Origin: CAG-103 sp905215475
GTDB lineage: Bacteria; Bacillota; Clostridia; Oscillospirales; Oscillospiraceae
Assembly: GCA_905215475.1 (NCBI GenBank)
Contig: CAJMPW010000005.1
Location: 124,001-188,000, forward strand
Reading direction: 5' to 3'
Length of the DNA: 64,000 bases
Numbering within the stretch: the first letter of the stretch is position 1; each line of letters opens with the position of its first letter. The notes under the pieces are model-generated. The model saw only the letters and a list, made by a program, of their open reading frames with translations, searched no databases and was not told the origin of the DNA. The translations under genes were made by a program, and so were the position numbers. Below are positions 50,522-58,217 of this stretch, piece by piece.

Positions 50522-52411
50522 TTACTCCAGTTCGAACGCGCCGGTGTAGAGCTGATAGTAGACGCCCTTTTCCGCGATGAGCTTGGCGTGGTCTCCGCGC
50601 TCGATGATGCGGCCGTGATCGAGCACCATGATGACGTCGGCATTCTTGACCGTCGAGAGCCGGTGCGCGATGACGAACACCGTGCGCCCCTGCATGAGCT
50701 TATCCATGCCGCTTTGCACGAGCGCTTCCGTGCGGGTGTCGATGGAGCTCGTCGCCTCGTCGAGGATCATGACCGGCGGGTCGGACACGGCCGCGCGCGC
50801 AATGCTCAGAAGCTGCCGCTGCCCCTGACTCAGGCCGCTGCCGTCGCCCTTGAGCACGGTGTTGTAGCCGTCGGGCAGCATACGGATGAAGTGGTCGGCG
50901 TTGGCAAGCTTTGCAGCGGCGATGCATTCCGCATCCGTCGCAGTCGGATTGCCGTAGCGGATGTTTTCCATGACCGTGCCGGTAAAGAGGTTCACATCCT
51001 GCAGCACGATGCCGAGGCTTCGGCGCAGGTCCGCCTTGCAGATTTTATTGATGTTGATGCCGTCATAGCGGATCTTACCGTCGGCAATGTCGTAAAAGCG
51101 GTTGATGAGGTTCGTGATCGTCGTCTTTCCGGCACCGGTCGCGCCGACAAAGGCGACCTTTTGGCCGGGCTCTGCGTAGAGCGTGATGTCATGCAGGACC
51201 TCATGATCCGGCGTGTAGCCAAAGTCCACGTGGTCGAACACGACGCGCCCGGCGAGCTTTGTGTACGTGATCGAGCCGTCGCTGTGCGGGTGTTTCCACG
51301 CCCAGAGACCGGTATGCTCCGCCGTTTCCACGAGCGCACCGTTTTCCTCTCTGGCGTTGACCAGGGTCACATAGCCGTCGTCCGTCTCCGGCTGCGCGTC
51401 CATGAATGCGAAGATGCGCGATGCGCCGGCCAGCGCCGTGACGATGGAGTTAAATTGGTTGGAGATCTGCGAGATGGGGTTTGTAAACCCGCGCGAGAGC
51501 GTGAGGAACGACGCGATCATGCCGAGCGTGAGCGTGTTCATGCCCGTCAGACCGAGGTTCGGCGTGCCGGCGATCGCCATGGTGCCGCCGACGACGGCGA
51601 TGATGACATACTGCAGATAGCCGACGGCGTTCATCATCGGCATCATGCCGTTGGCCATGCCGCTGGCACGTGCGGCGTTTTCCGCCCAGACGCGGTTGCG
51701 GCGGCGCAGCTCCGCCTTGCTCTGCTCCTCGTGGCAAAAGACCTTGACAACCTTCTGACCGTTGATCATCTCCTCGACATAGCCGTTGAGATCGGCCAGC
51801 GCCGTCTGCTGCGCCATGAAGTAGCCGCCGATGCGGCCGGTGAGCTTGCGCACGAACACGAGGATGAGCGCCATGACCGCACACACGATCAGCGTCAGCC
51901 AGACGCTGATGTACAGCATACAGAAAAACACGACCGTCAGCGTAAACACCGACGACACGAGCTGCGCCATAGACTGCGCGATCATCTGGCGCAGCGTGTC
52001 GGTATCGTTTGTGTACAGGCTCATGATGTCGCCGTGCGTATGCGTGTCAAAATAGCGGATGGACAGGCGCTGCATCTTGGCAAACATCTCATCGCGGATG
52101 CGCTTGAGCGTGCCCTGCGCGATCGTGACCATGCGGCGGTTATACAGCCATGTGGCCAGCGTACCGATGAGGTACACGCAGCCGATGGTGATCAGTGCGC
52201 GGATCAGTCCGGAAAAATCCGGCGACGCCGTGCCAAGCATGGGCACGATATAGCCGTCGATCAGCTTTTGCAGGAACATGGACGAGGCCGCACCTGCGAT
52301 CGCGCTCAGCAGGATGCAGACCGTCACGAGTACGAGCGTGCCCTTATAGGCGCGCATATACGACAGCAGGCGTTTGAGCGTCCGGCCGTCAAATTTCGGG
52401 CGTTCACGCAT
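50522..52411 (-). CDS. heterodimeric ABC exporter, subunit with canonical ATPase motifs
   Basis: A 629-residue fused permease-ATPase with six N-terminal transmembrane segments (from LVLVTVCILLSAIAGAA) and a C-terminal nucleotide-binding domain: Walker A GATGAGKTTI, Walker B VMILDEATSSIDTRTE and H-loop VIAHRLS are canonical. Its signature is LSQGQ instead of LSGGQ. An insertion of about 50 residues follows the membrane domain. The ATG at 52411 lies inside the last codons of the partner gene (8-base overlap). With the partner it should form a BmrCD/TM287-288-type multidrug or peptide exporter. The cargo is unknown, but MarR control suggests a toxic compound. Confidence 0.9.
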   Translation of the reverse strand: MRERPKFDGRTLKRLLSYMRAYKGTLVLVTVCILLSAIAGAASSMFLQKLIDGYIVPMLGTASPDFSGLIRALITIGCVYLIGTLATWLYNRRMVTIAQGTLKRIRDEMFAKMQRLSIRYFDTHTHGDIMSLYTNDTDTLRQMIAQSMAQLVSSVFTLTVVFFCMLYISVWLTLIVCAVMALILVFVRKLTGRIGGYFMAQQTALADLNGYVEEMINGQKVVKVFCHEEQSKAELRRRNRVWAENAARASGMANGMMPMMNAVGYLQYVIIAVVGGTMAIAGTPNLGLTGMNTLTLGMIASFLTLSRGFTNPISQISNQFNSIVTALAGASRIFAFMDAQPETDDGYVTLVNAREENGALVETAEHTGLWAWKHPHSDGSITYTKLAGRVVFDHVDFGYTPDHEVLHDITLYAEPGQKVAFVGATGAGKTTITNLINRFYDIADGKIRYDGININKICKADLRRSLGIVLQDVNLFTGTVMENIRYGNPTATDAECIAAAKLANADHFIRMLPDGYNTVLKGDGSGLSQGQRQLLSIARAAVSDPPVMILDEATSSIDTRTEALVQSGMDKLMQGRTVFVIAHRLSTVKNADVIMVLDHGRIIERGDHAKLIAEKGVYYQLYTGAFELE

Positions 52412-54155
52412 CGTCCTCGCCTCCCTTCTGCTGGGACTCATAGACCTCGCGGTAGATCTCGCACGTGCGCAGCAGCTCATCGTGGCTGCCAACGGCGTCA
52501 ATGCGCCCGTCGTCGAGCACGACAATGCGGTCTGCATTCTGCACCGAGCTGATGCGCTGCGCGATGATGATCTTTGTCGTGTCGGGGATGTAGGTCGACA
52601 GCGCCTGCTGGATCTGCGCGTCTGTGCGCGTATCGACGGCGCTCGTCGAATCGTCAAGTATGAGAACCTTGGGCTTTTTCAGCAGCGCACGGGCGATGCA
52701 CAGACGCTGCTTCTGGCCGCCGGAGACGTTCGTGCCGCCCTGCTCGATGTGGGTGTCATACCCGTCCGGCATGGCGGAGATGAAGCCGTCCGCACACGCG
52801 AGCTCGCAGGCATGGCGCAGCTGCTCGTCTGTGGCGTTTTCATTGCCCCAGCGGAGGTTTTCCGCGATCGTGCCGGAAAAGAGCTCATTTTTTTGCAGCA
52901 CCATGGCGACGGCGTCGCGCAGGGTGTCCAGATCATAGTCACGCACGTCCACACCGCCGAGCGTCAGCTTGCCGCCGGTCACGTCATACAGGCGCGGGAT
53001 GAGCTGCACGAGTGAGGATTTCGACGCGCCGGTGCCGCCGATGACGCCGACCGTCTCACCGGAGCGGATGTGCAGATCAATATCATCGAGCACCTTTTTG
53101 TCCGCCTTGGAGGCATAGACAAAGCTCACGTGGTCAAAGTCGATCGCGCCGTCGCGCACGGTCATGACCGGGTGCTCCGGCTGGCGAATATCCGTCCGCT
53201 CCTCGAGCACCTCGGCGATGCGCCGCGCGGATGAGAGCGAGATCGTCAGCATGGCAAAGACCATCGAGAGCATCATCAGGCTCGAGAGGATCTGCATGGC
53301 ATAGGTGATGAGCGCGGTGAGATTGCCGGTCGTGAGGCCGAGCGCGGGATCGTTGCCGCTGGCGATGATGGCCTTCGCGCCGAGCCACGAGATCAGGATC
53401 ATGCACGTATAGATGCAAAACTGCATCAGCGGGGCGTTGAGCGTGATGAGCCGCTCGCCTTTGGAAAAGTCCTGATAAATGCGCGCGGAGATCGCGTCAA
53501 ACTTGCCGATCTCGTGCTGCTCCTGGTTAAACGACTTCACGACGCGGATGCCGCGCACATTCTCCTGCACGACGTTGTTGAGCTCGTCATACGTGCGGAA
53601 CACGCGCGTAAAGACCGGGAACACGCTGCGGATGATGAAAAAGAGTGCCAGCGCCAGGATCGGCAGAATGATGAGAAACGTCATCGAGATGTCGCGGCTG
53701 ATGCGAAACGACACGACCATGGAAAAGACCAGCATGACCGGCGCACGGATCGCCATACGCATGAGCATCTGGAACGCATTTTGCACGTTTGTGGTGTCCG
53801 TCGTCAGGCGTGTGACGATGGATGCGGTGGAAAACTTGTCGATGTTCGAAAAAGCGAACATCTGCACATTGTCGTACATATCCTCGCGCAGGTTTGCCGC
53901 GAAGCCGACGGACGCGCGCGCGGCAATGCGCGCGGCGAGCACACCGGTCGCCAGCTGGAACGCCGCCAGCAGCAGCAAAAACGCGCCGAATTTCCAGACC
54001 GCCGCCATACTGCCGCCCTCGATGCCGAAGTCGATGAGGTTGGACATAAACAGCGGGATCACGATCTCGAACACCACCTCCAGCGCCGAGAGCAGAACCG
54101 TCACGAGCGCCGGGCCTTTATTCTCCCGCAGACTGCGGGTCAATGTATGAAGCAT
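52404..54155 (-). CDS. heterodimeric ABC exporter, subunit with degenerate catalytic residues
   Basis: A 583-residue ABC exporter half with six transmembrane segments and a nucleotide-binding domain. Walker A is GGTGASKSS (373-381, Ser before the lysine), Walker B ends LILDDSTSAVD (catalytic Glu replaced by D502), and the H-loop histidine is Gln (IIAQRISS, Q533). Its signature VSGGQKQR is normal and so completes the partner's active site. This asymmetry is typical of heterodimeric exporters. It follows marR by 30 bases and overlaps the second subunit. Confidence 0.9.
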   Translation of the reverse strand: MLHTLTRSLRENKGPALVTVLLSALEVVFEIVIPLFMSNLIDFGIEGGSMAAVWKFGAFLLLLAAFQLATGVLAARIAARASVGFAANLREDMYDNVQMFAFSNIDKFSTASIVTRLTTDTTNVQNAFQMLMRMAIRAPVMLVFSMVVSFRISRDISMTFLIILPILALALFFIIRSVFPVFTRVFRTYDELNNVVQENVRGIRVVKSFNQEQHEIGKFDAISARIYQDFSKGERLITLNAPLMQFCIYTCMILISWLGAKAIIASGNDPALGLTTGNLTALITYAMQILSSLMMLSMVFAMLTISLSSARRIAEVLEERTDIRQPEHPVMTVRDGAIDFDHVSFVYASKADKKVLDDIDLHIRSGETVGVIGGTGASKSSLVQLIPRLYDVTGGKLTLGGVDVRDYDLDTLRDAVAMVLQKNELFSGTIAENLRWGNENATDEQLRHACELACADGFISAMPDGYDTHIEQGGTNVSGGQKQRLCIARALLKKPKVLILDDSTSAVDTRTDAQIQQALSTYIPDTTKIIIAQRISSVQNADRIVVLDDGRIDAVGSHDELLRTCEIYREVYESQQKGGEDDA

Positions 54156-54185
54156 GGGTTTCCTCCTTCCGGGTTTGCGGGCAGC

Positions 54186-54605
54186 TCAGCCGAGGTCAGC
54201 ATAGATCGTGCGCAGCGAAGCTTCCAGCGCCGCGATCTGCTTCGGGGTCAGCGAGCGGAGCATCTGCTGCTCCGCGGCCGCAATGGTCGCCTGCATTTCG
54301 TGTGCGATCTCGGCGGCGCGCGGTGTCTGGCAGACGAGCTTGCTGCGCTTATCCGCAGGGTCTGCGCGGCAGGACACGAAGCCCTTTTGCTCCATGCGCC
54401 CGATGACGCCTGCTACGGTCGGGTGCGACACCTGCAGGAAGCCCTCGATCTCCTTTTGCGTCGCCATGCCGCCGTTTTGCTCCAGATAGCCAAGCACGCG
54501 GCTTTGCGTCAGCGTCAGGTCATGCTGCGCAAGGTTGGCGTCGGCCTGTATTTTTATCTTGTCCGTGATCATTTTTAATAGACATCCGATCGGATATTGC
54601 TCCAT
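54186..54605 (-). CDS. MarR family transcriptional regulator
   Basis: A 139-residue winged-helix repressor: LAQHDLTLTQSRVLGYLEQ, TQKEIEGFLQVSHPTVAGVIGRMEQKGFV (recognition helix and wing, CRADPADKRSKLV) and a helical dimerisation tail. The ATG at 54605 has TTGGAGG about 7 bases upstream. It is the first gene of the exporter operon and probably represses it through the dyad at its promoter. Confidence 0.9.
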   Translation of the reverse strand: MEQYPIGCLLKMITDKIKIQADANLAQHDLTLTQSRVLGYLEQNGGMATQKEIEGFLQVSHPTVAGVIGRMEQKGFVSCRADPADKRSKLVCQTPRAAEIAHEMQATIAAAEQQMLRSLTPKQIAALEASLRTIYADLG

Positions 54606-54622
54606 GATGCACCTCCAAATGT

Positions 54623-54665
54623 GTAGCACGCTACGCATTATAAGGGCATTTATCCGAATCGTCAA
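54623..54665 (-). promoter_or_regulatory. promoter and operator of the marR-exporter operon
   Basis: Minus-strand TTGACG (54665-54660), a 17-base spacer and TATAAT (54642-54637). A perfect dyad GTAGCACGCTAC (54623-54634), flanked by TGT and GCA, covers the transcription start, a standard place for MarR repression. Confidence 0.8.
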
Positions 54666-54703
54666 GAGACTTCATAAATTGTTTACACGCGAAAAACGGC
54701 TGC

Positions 54704-54738
54704 AAAAAAGCACCCGTCTGCCGTGGCAGACGGGTGCT
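54704..54738 (-). terminator. intrinsic terminator of the dehydratase/HypA operon
   Basis: GCACCCGTCTGCC and GGCAGACGGGTGC form a 13-bp stem, followed on the minus strand by TTTTTTGC. Confidence 0.9.
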
Positions 54739-54752
54739 GAAAAACGCTGGTA

Positions 54753-54932
54753 TCACAGGTGCTGGTTGCGCTCGATCCGGTCGTAGTGCTTGAGCAGGAT
54801 GCCTTCCATGATGGAGGTGAGCTTCATGTCAAGGTTCCAGAAGTAGACGACAAACGTGACCGCAAATGCGCCCAATGCGCCGAGCGACATACCCAGCAGG
54901 GCCTTGAGCAGCTTACATTTCAGATTGTTCAT
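54753..54932 (-). CDS. 59-residue single-span membrane protein
   Basis: A short gene not obvious from length: ATG at 54932 with AGGAG about 8 bases upstream, TGA at 54753. The product starts MNNLKCKLLKALLGMSLGA, has one predicted membrane span (LLGMSLGALGAFAVTFVVYFW), and ends with a charged tail (GILLKHYDRIERNQHL). It follows the large dehydratase subunit by 18 bases and precedes the operon terminator, so it belongs to that operon. I recognise no family. A membrane anchor or small regulator for the complex is possible but is inference. Confidence 0.72.
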   Translation of the reverse strand: MNNLKCKLLKALLGMSLGALGAFAVTFVVYFWNLDMKLTSIMEGILLKHYDRIERNQHL

Positions 54933-54950
54933 GTTTGATCTCCTCTCTGA

Positions 54951-56516
54951 TTACCAGGACTTCTCGTCCTTCAGGATCTCCAGGCTCGGATCCACGGGCT
55001 CTTCCTGCATGACGGTGCGCATATAGTCATTGACCTGCTGGCGCACGCCCTGACGCGAGATGACGCGCGGGTCGAACAGATCATGCGTGACCCAGACGAG
55101 GTGGATGCCATGCTCACGGGCGCGCTCTTCAAACAGACCGTGCATACCGTCGAGCGCCTTGCAGCTCATATGCTCCCAGAGAATGACCATGTCGGCGTTG
55201 AACTCCTCGCAGAACTCCCACAGCTCATCAAGCAGCACCTTGTAGCCGCCGTGCGTGCGGTTGCGCATGATCATGTTTTCGGTCAGCCATGCCATGTCGT
55301 AATACGCCTGCTCGCGGTTTTCCGGCGTGTCTTCCGTGACGAGCTCGCGCGTCGAGACCATGGAGAGCATATCCGTCAGCGGCACGATGCCCCAGCAGTT
55401 GAGCAGCCAGACGAGGAAGTCCATGTAGAAGTGCGACTGCACGCCCCAGACGATGGCGCGGTGGCGGTACGCATTGGCGGCGCGCTTGCGCTTGCTATAG
55501 GCGCGCTCGGCAAGCTCGGTGATCTTGCGGTCGGCCTCGCGGAACGCGGGCACTTTGCCGCAGATGGCCATGTAGTTCGTTTCGGTATACAGCGCGAGGT
55601 TGGAGCCAAAGACCTGCGGGTAGTCGGTCTTGTTCATCTCCAGCCACTCGAGGCGGCACTTGGTGGCATAGTTCACGCGCTCGGCGCACTCGAAGTACGC
55701 CTTCCAGTCCCACTTTTCGCCGGTGTGCTCTTCAATAAAGGCAATGGCGTTGCGCACCTCCTGCGCGGCATACTCCTGCACGTCGTCCTCACGGTGGCGC
55801 AGAGGCGCTGCAAGCTGGAACACCGGGATGCCGTCCTCGAGCTCGAGGCGCTTGGAGATGACACCGTTGCCGAGCAGAGAGCCGTCGCAGGTCGTGTTGC
55901 ACTGCACGGCGCAGGCGCCGAGCACGGGCGCATCGTCGTCGATGGACACGCCGGCCTCGGCCTCCGGCATCGGGCAGACGTCGCCCGCAAGACCGTATTC
56001 CTGCGCGACGTCGATGTAATGCTCAGCCGCGTGCTGGTTGAGCAGCACGGAGACGTAGGTGGACGGCGTCTCGCGGCTCAGGCACTTGAGCGTCGGGAAG
56101 CCCATCATGACGGCAGTCATCTCGTTTTCGTCCACGAGCACGACCTTGTCGGAAAACTTCTTATCGTTGCCGATGCGGCGGTCGCCGCGGAAGAGGCTGT
56201 CGAGCAGCTTTGCCACATCCTCAATGACAAGGTCCTGCTCCAGGTGGCAGATGCGCAGATATTCATCGCGCAGACCCTGCGTGTGGCGGTCGACCATCAT
56301 GGGCACGGCCAGATAGTTGGCCATCCAGCGATAGCGGAACATGGCCTTGATGTTGCGCGGCTTGGCGATGAACTTTGCAAGGATGGTCATGATGTGCAGC
56401 CAGCGGCTGTAATCGTAGAGCGTGTCCTTGACGCCGCGCCACTCGCGGCGGTTGCGTACCTTTCCCTCAGTGTAGAACTTGCCGAAATTTTCGCAGCCGA
56501 TTCTCTTGTTGGACAT
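54951..56516 (-). CDS. 2-hydroxyacyl-CoA dehydratase/benzoyl-CoA reductase family protein, large subunit
   Basis: A 521-residue member of the HgdB/BcrB-like superfamily, whose enzymes use low-potential Fe-S clusters to dehydrate 2-hydroxyacyl-CoA, reduce aromatic acyl-CoA, or (double-cubane proteins) reduce small molecules. Probable cluster cysteines are C181 (GDVCPMPEAEAG), C202/C206/C210 (ACAVQCNTTCDG) and the late EHMSCKALDGMHG. It is longer than typical subunits, with an extended N-terminus. The ATG at 56516 shares a base with the previous stop and has a run of G about 8 bases upstream. Its partner is encoded directly before it. No substrate can be assigned. Confidence 0.82.
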   Translation of the reverse strand: MSNKRIGCENFGKFYTEGKVRNRREWRGVKDTLYDYSRWLHIMTILAKFIAKPRNIKAMFRYRWMANYLAVPMMVDRHTQGLRDEYLRICHLEQDLVIEDVAKLLDSLFRGDRRIGNDKKFSDKVVLVDENEMTAVMMGFPTLKCLSRETPSTYVSVLLNQHAAEHYIDVAQEYGLAGDVCPMPEAEAGVSIDDDAPVLGACAVQCNTTCDGSLLGNGVISKRLELEDGIPVFQLAAPLRHREDDVQEYAAQEVRNAIAFIEEHTGEKWDWKAYFECAERVNYATKCRLEWLEMNKTDYPQVFGSNLALYTETNYMAICGKVPAFREADRKITELAERAYSKRKRAANAYRHRAIVWGVQSHFYMDFLVWLLNCWGIVPLTDMLSMVSTRELVTEDTPENREQAYYDMAWLTENMIMRNRTHGGYKVLLDELWEFCEEFNADMVILWEHMSCKALDGMHGLFEERAREHGIHLVWVTHDLFDPRVISRQGVRQQVNDYMRTVMQEEPVDPSLEILKDEKSW

Positions 56517-57712
56517 CACTGTTTCCCCCCTTGAATTTTCTTGATCTCCATGCTTTCCACGAATGCCTGCACACGGGTGCGCATCTGGCCGGAGGAAGCG
56601 ATGTTATACGGGCGGTCAACGGACAGGACAGGATAGCCGTAGTCATCGTTGAGAATGTGCGAACCGAGCATACGCTCATACGCCCACGGGTCGCAGAACT
56701 TGATCTGCTCATAGATGATGCCGTCGGCCGCATACTCCTTGGCAAGGCTGTTGACGTATTCGCGGCGGCCGAGCATCTTGGGCATATCCATATAGCGCGG
56801 GCACTGGGCGCGGTTCATGTACTGGCGGCAGATCTGGGTCAGTGCGTCCTCGTCGTCCGTCAGCGTGATCGGGTCACGCCCCGGGAACGAGCCGTAGCAG
56901 AAGCGGTCGGCGCAGACATAAGCGCCGGTGTCCTCGACGAGCTTGATGAAGTCGATATCATCGACCTCCGAGCCGACAACGACCACACGCGCGCGGTACG
57001 GATTTTTCTTATCCGGGCGGCGGGTCTTGAGCTCCTTGAGCGTCTCCTCCAGCTTGTCGATGAGCAGGTATTTCGGCGCGACATAGGTCGCAAGCGTGAT
57101 GACGTGGAATTCATAGCCCGTGATGCGCGGATTGTCGCCCTTGCGGTACTCACCGATGGCGCGGATGAGCTCGCACACATGGTTGTGCTCGGCGACGGCG
57201 CTGCGGATGGCCGCGTCCGACACATCGATGCCGTAGTGCTCGTGCAGCGGCGTGAGGATGTGGTTGCGGCACTGGAGCACATACAGATTCAGACCGTTGT
57301 CGTCGGCCTTCATCGGGATCTCCATGTACTCGTAGAAGAACTTCGGCTTGCTCTTGCCCATGGTCTTGAGCAGCTCCATGTTCTCGACGGCGCGGTTCAT
57401 CATCGAGCAGCCGTCCGGCGTGATCATGCAGTCGGCAAAATTGTAGCCGCCCTCGATGGCACGCTCCAGCAGCGCGCGGCTGTACTCGCACAGAAAGCTG
57501 GTCATGTAGTACGTGGCCATTTCCATGGAGCCGGTGCGCGGCGCGCGCAGGCGCGTCGAGAACGCTCCGGGCAGGTTCAGCAGCGGCTCGGGCGTGTTTT
57601 CGCAGGCGTAGGCAACACAGATCTTCCCCTCATTCTGCGCCTGTGCGATCAGATCGTTGTGTGCTTCCTGCAAAAGATTTTCGAAGTACAAAAGATGTTT
57701 CAGGTCTTTCAT
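56516..57712 (-). CDS. 2-hydroxyacyl-CoA dehydratase family protein, second subunit
   Basis: A 398-residue partner subunit of the same superfamily. It has the family cysteine contexts VAYACENTPEPLL (C37), ITPDGCSMMNRAVE (C102) and EQIKFCDPWAYERM, which together usually hold one [4Fe-4S] or double-cubane cluster per subunit. The end, RPYNIASSGQMRTRVQAFVE, is also typical. It lies between hypA and the large subunit. No BadF/HgdC-type ATPase activator is encoded in the window, unlike most dehydratase loci. Confidence 0.83.
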   Translation of the reverse strand: MKDLKHLLYFENLLQEAHNDLIAQAQNEGKICVAYACENTPEPLLNLPGAFSTRLRAPRTGSMEMATYYMTSFLCEYSRALLERAIEGGYNFADCMITPDGCSMMNRAVENMELLKTMGKSKPKFFYEYMEIPMKADDNGLNLYVLQCRNHILTPLHEHYGIDVSDAAIRSAVAEHNHVCELIRAIGEYRKGDNPRITGYEFHVITLATYVAPKYLLIDKLEETLKELKTRRPDKKNPYRARVVVVGSEVDDIDFIKLVEDTGAYVCADRFCYGSFPGRDPITLTDDEDALTQICRQYMNRAQCPRYMDMPKMLGRREYVNSLAKEYAADGIIYEQIKFCDPWAYERMLGSHILNDDYGYPVLSVDRPYNIASSGQMRTRVQAFVESMEIKKIQGGKQ

Positions 57713-57806
57713 GGTTCACTCCCTCTTCGTTTGTGTTTCTATCAAAAGCGGCTGCGCGACCGCCTTTGTGTATCTTTGCTGCCCGCAGACAGAAGGCCCG
57801 GCGCGA

Positions 57807-58151
57807 TCAGCGCGCCTCAATCTGCTTGATATTGATCTCGTTGCCCTGCTGCAGCCAGGTCTTGCCGCTGCCGCAATGCGGGCATGTTTTGCCGTATTGT
57901 ACGGTCGGATAGGTTTGCTTGCAGTCGTCGCACCAGGTGACGGCCGGGATGATCTCATACAGGAATTTCGTGCCTTGAATGATCGGCTCTTTCTTGGTAT
58001 ACCAGTTCCAGCAATCTTCAAGATATTCCGGTACAATGCCGGAGACCTCACCGAATTCGAGCGTGACCGACTCGATCTCGGTGAGGTTATTCTCCTCGGC
58101 GATCTCCTGCACCTGCTTGACAACATAGGTAACGATGCTCAGCTCGTGCAT
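57807..58151 (-). CDS. hypA: HypA-type nickel metallochaperone (orphan)
   Basis: A 114-residue HypA protein: N-terminal MHELSI with the nickel-binding His2, LEFGEVSGIVPEYLEDCW, and a zinc domain with two CxxC pairs (CDDC, CPHC). HypA normally delivers nickel to [NiFe]-hydrogenase (or urease) with HypB. No hypB-F, hydrogenase or urease gene is in this window; it lies between an Fe-S flavoprotein and two dehydratase-family subunits. AAAGGAG is about 7 bases before the ATG. It may serve a distant hydrogenase or may have a role in this operon. Confidence 0.88.
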   Translation of the reverse strand: MHELSIVTYVVKQVQEIAEENNLTEIESVTLEFGEVSGIVPEYLEDCWNWYTKKEPIIQGTKFLYEIIPAVTWCDDCKQTYPTVQYGKTCPHCGSGKTWLQQGNEINIKQIEAR

Positions 58152-58171
58152 GGGGGGCTCCTTTCGGGAGG

Positions 58172-58202
58172 GCGGGCACAGCGGAAGGGATGCTGTGCCC
58201 GC
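58172..58202 (-). promoter_or_regulatory. intercistronic hairpin between flavoprotein gene and hypA
   Basis: GCGGGCACAGC and GCTGTGCCCGC form a perfect 11-bp stem with a nine-base loop. There is no T-run on the minus strand, so it looks like an RNA-processing or stability element within the operon and not a terminator. Confidence 0.6.
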
Positions 58203-58217
58203 CGCATGATGGATGGA

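Noticed and set aside
58172..58202. Terminator between the flavoprotein gene and hypA
   Set aside because: The stem is strong but no T-run follows, and hypA has no promoter of its own that I can see.
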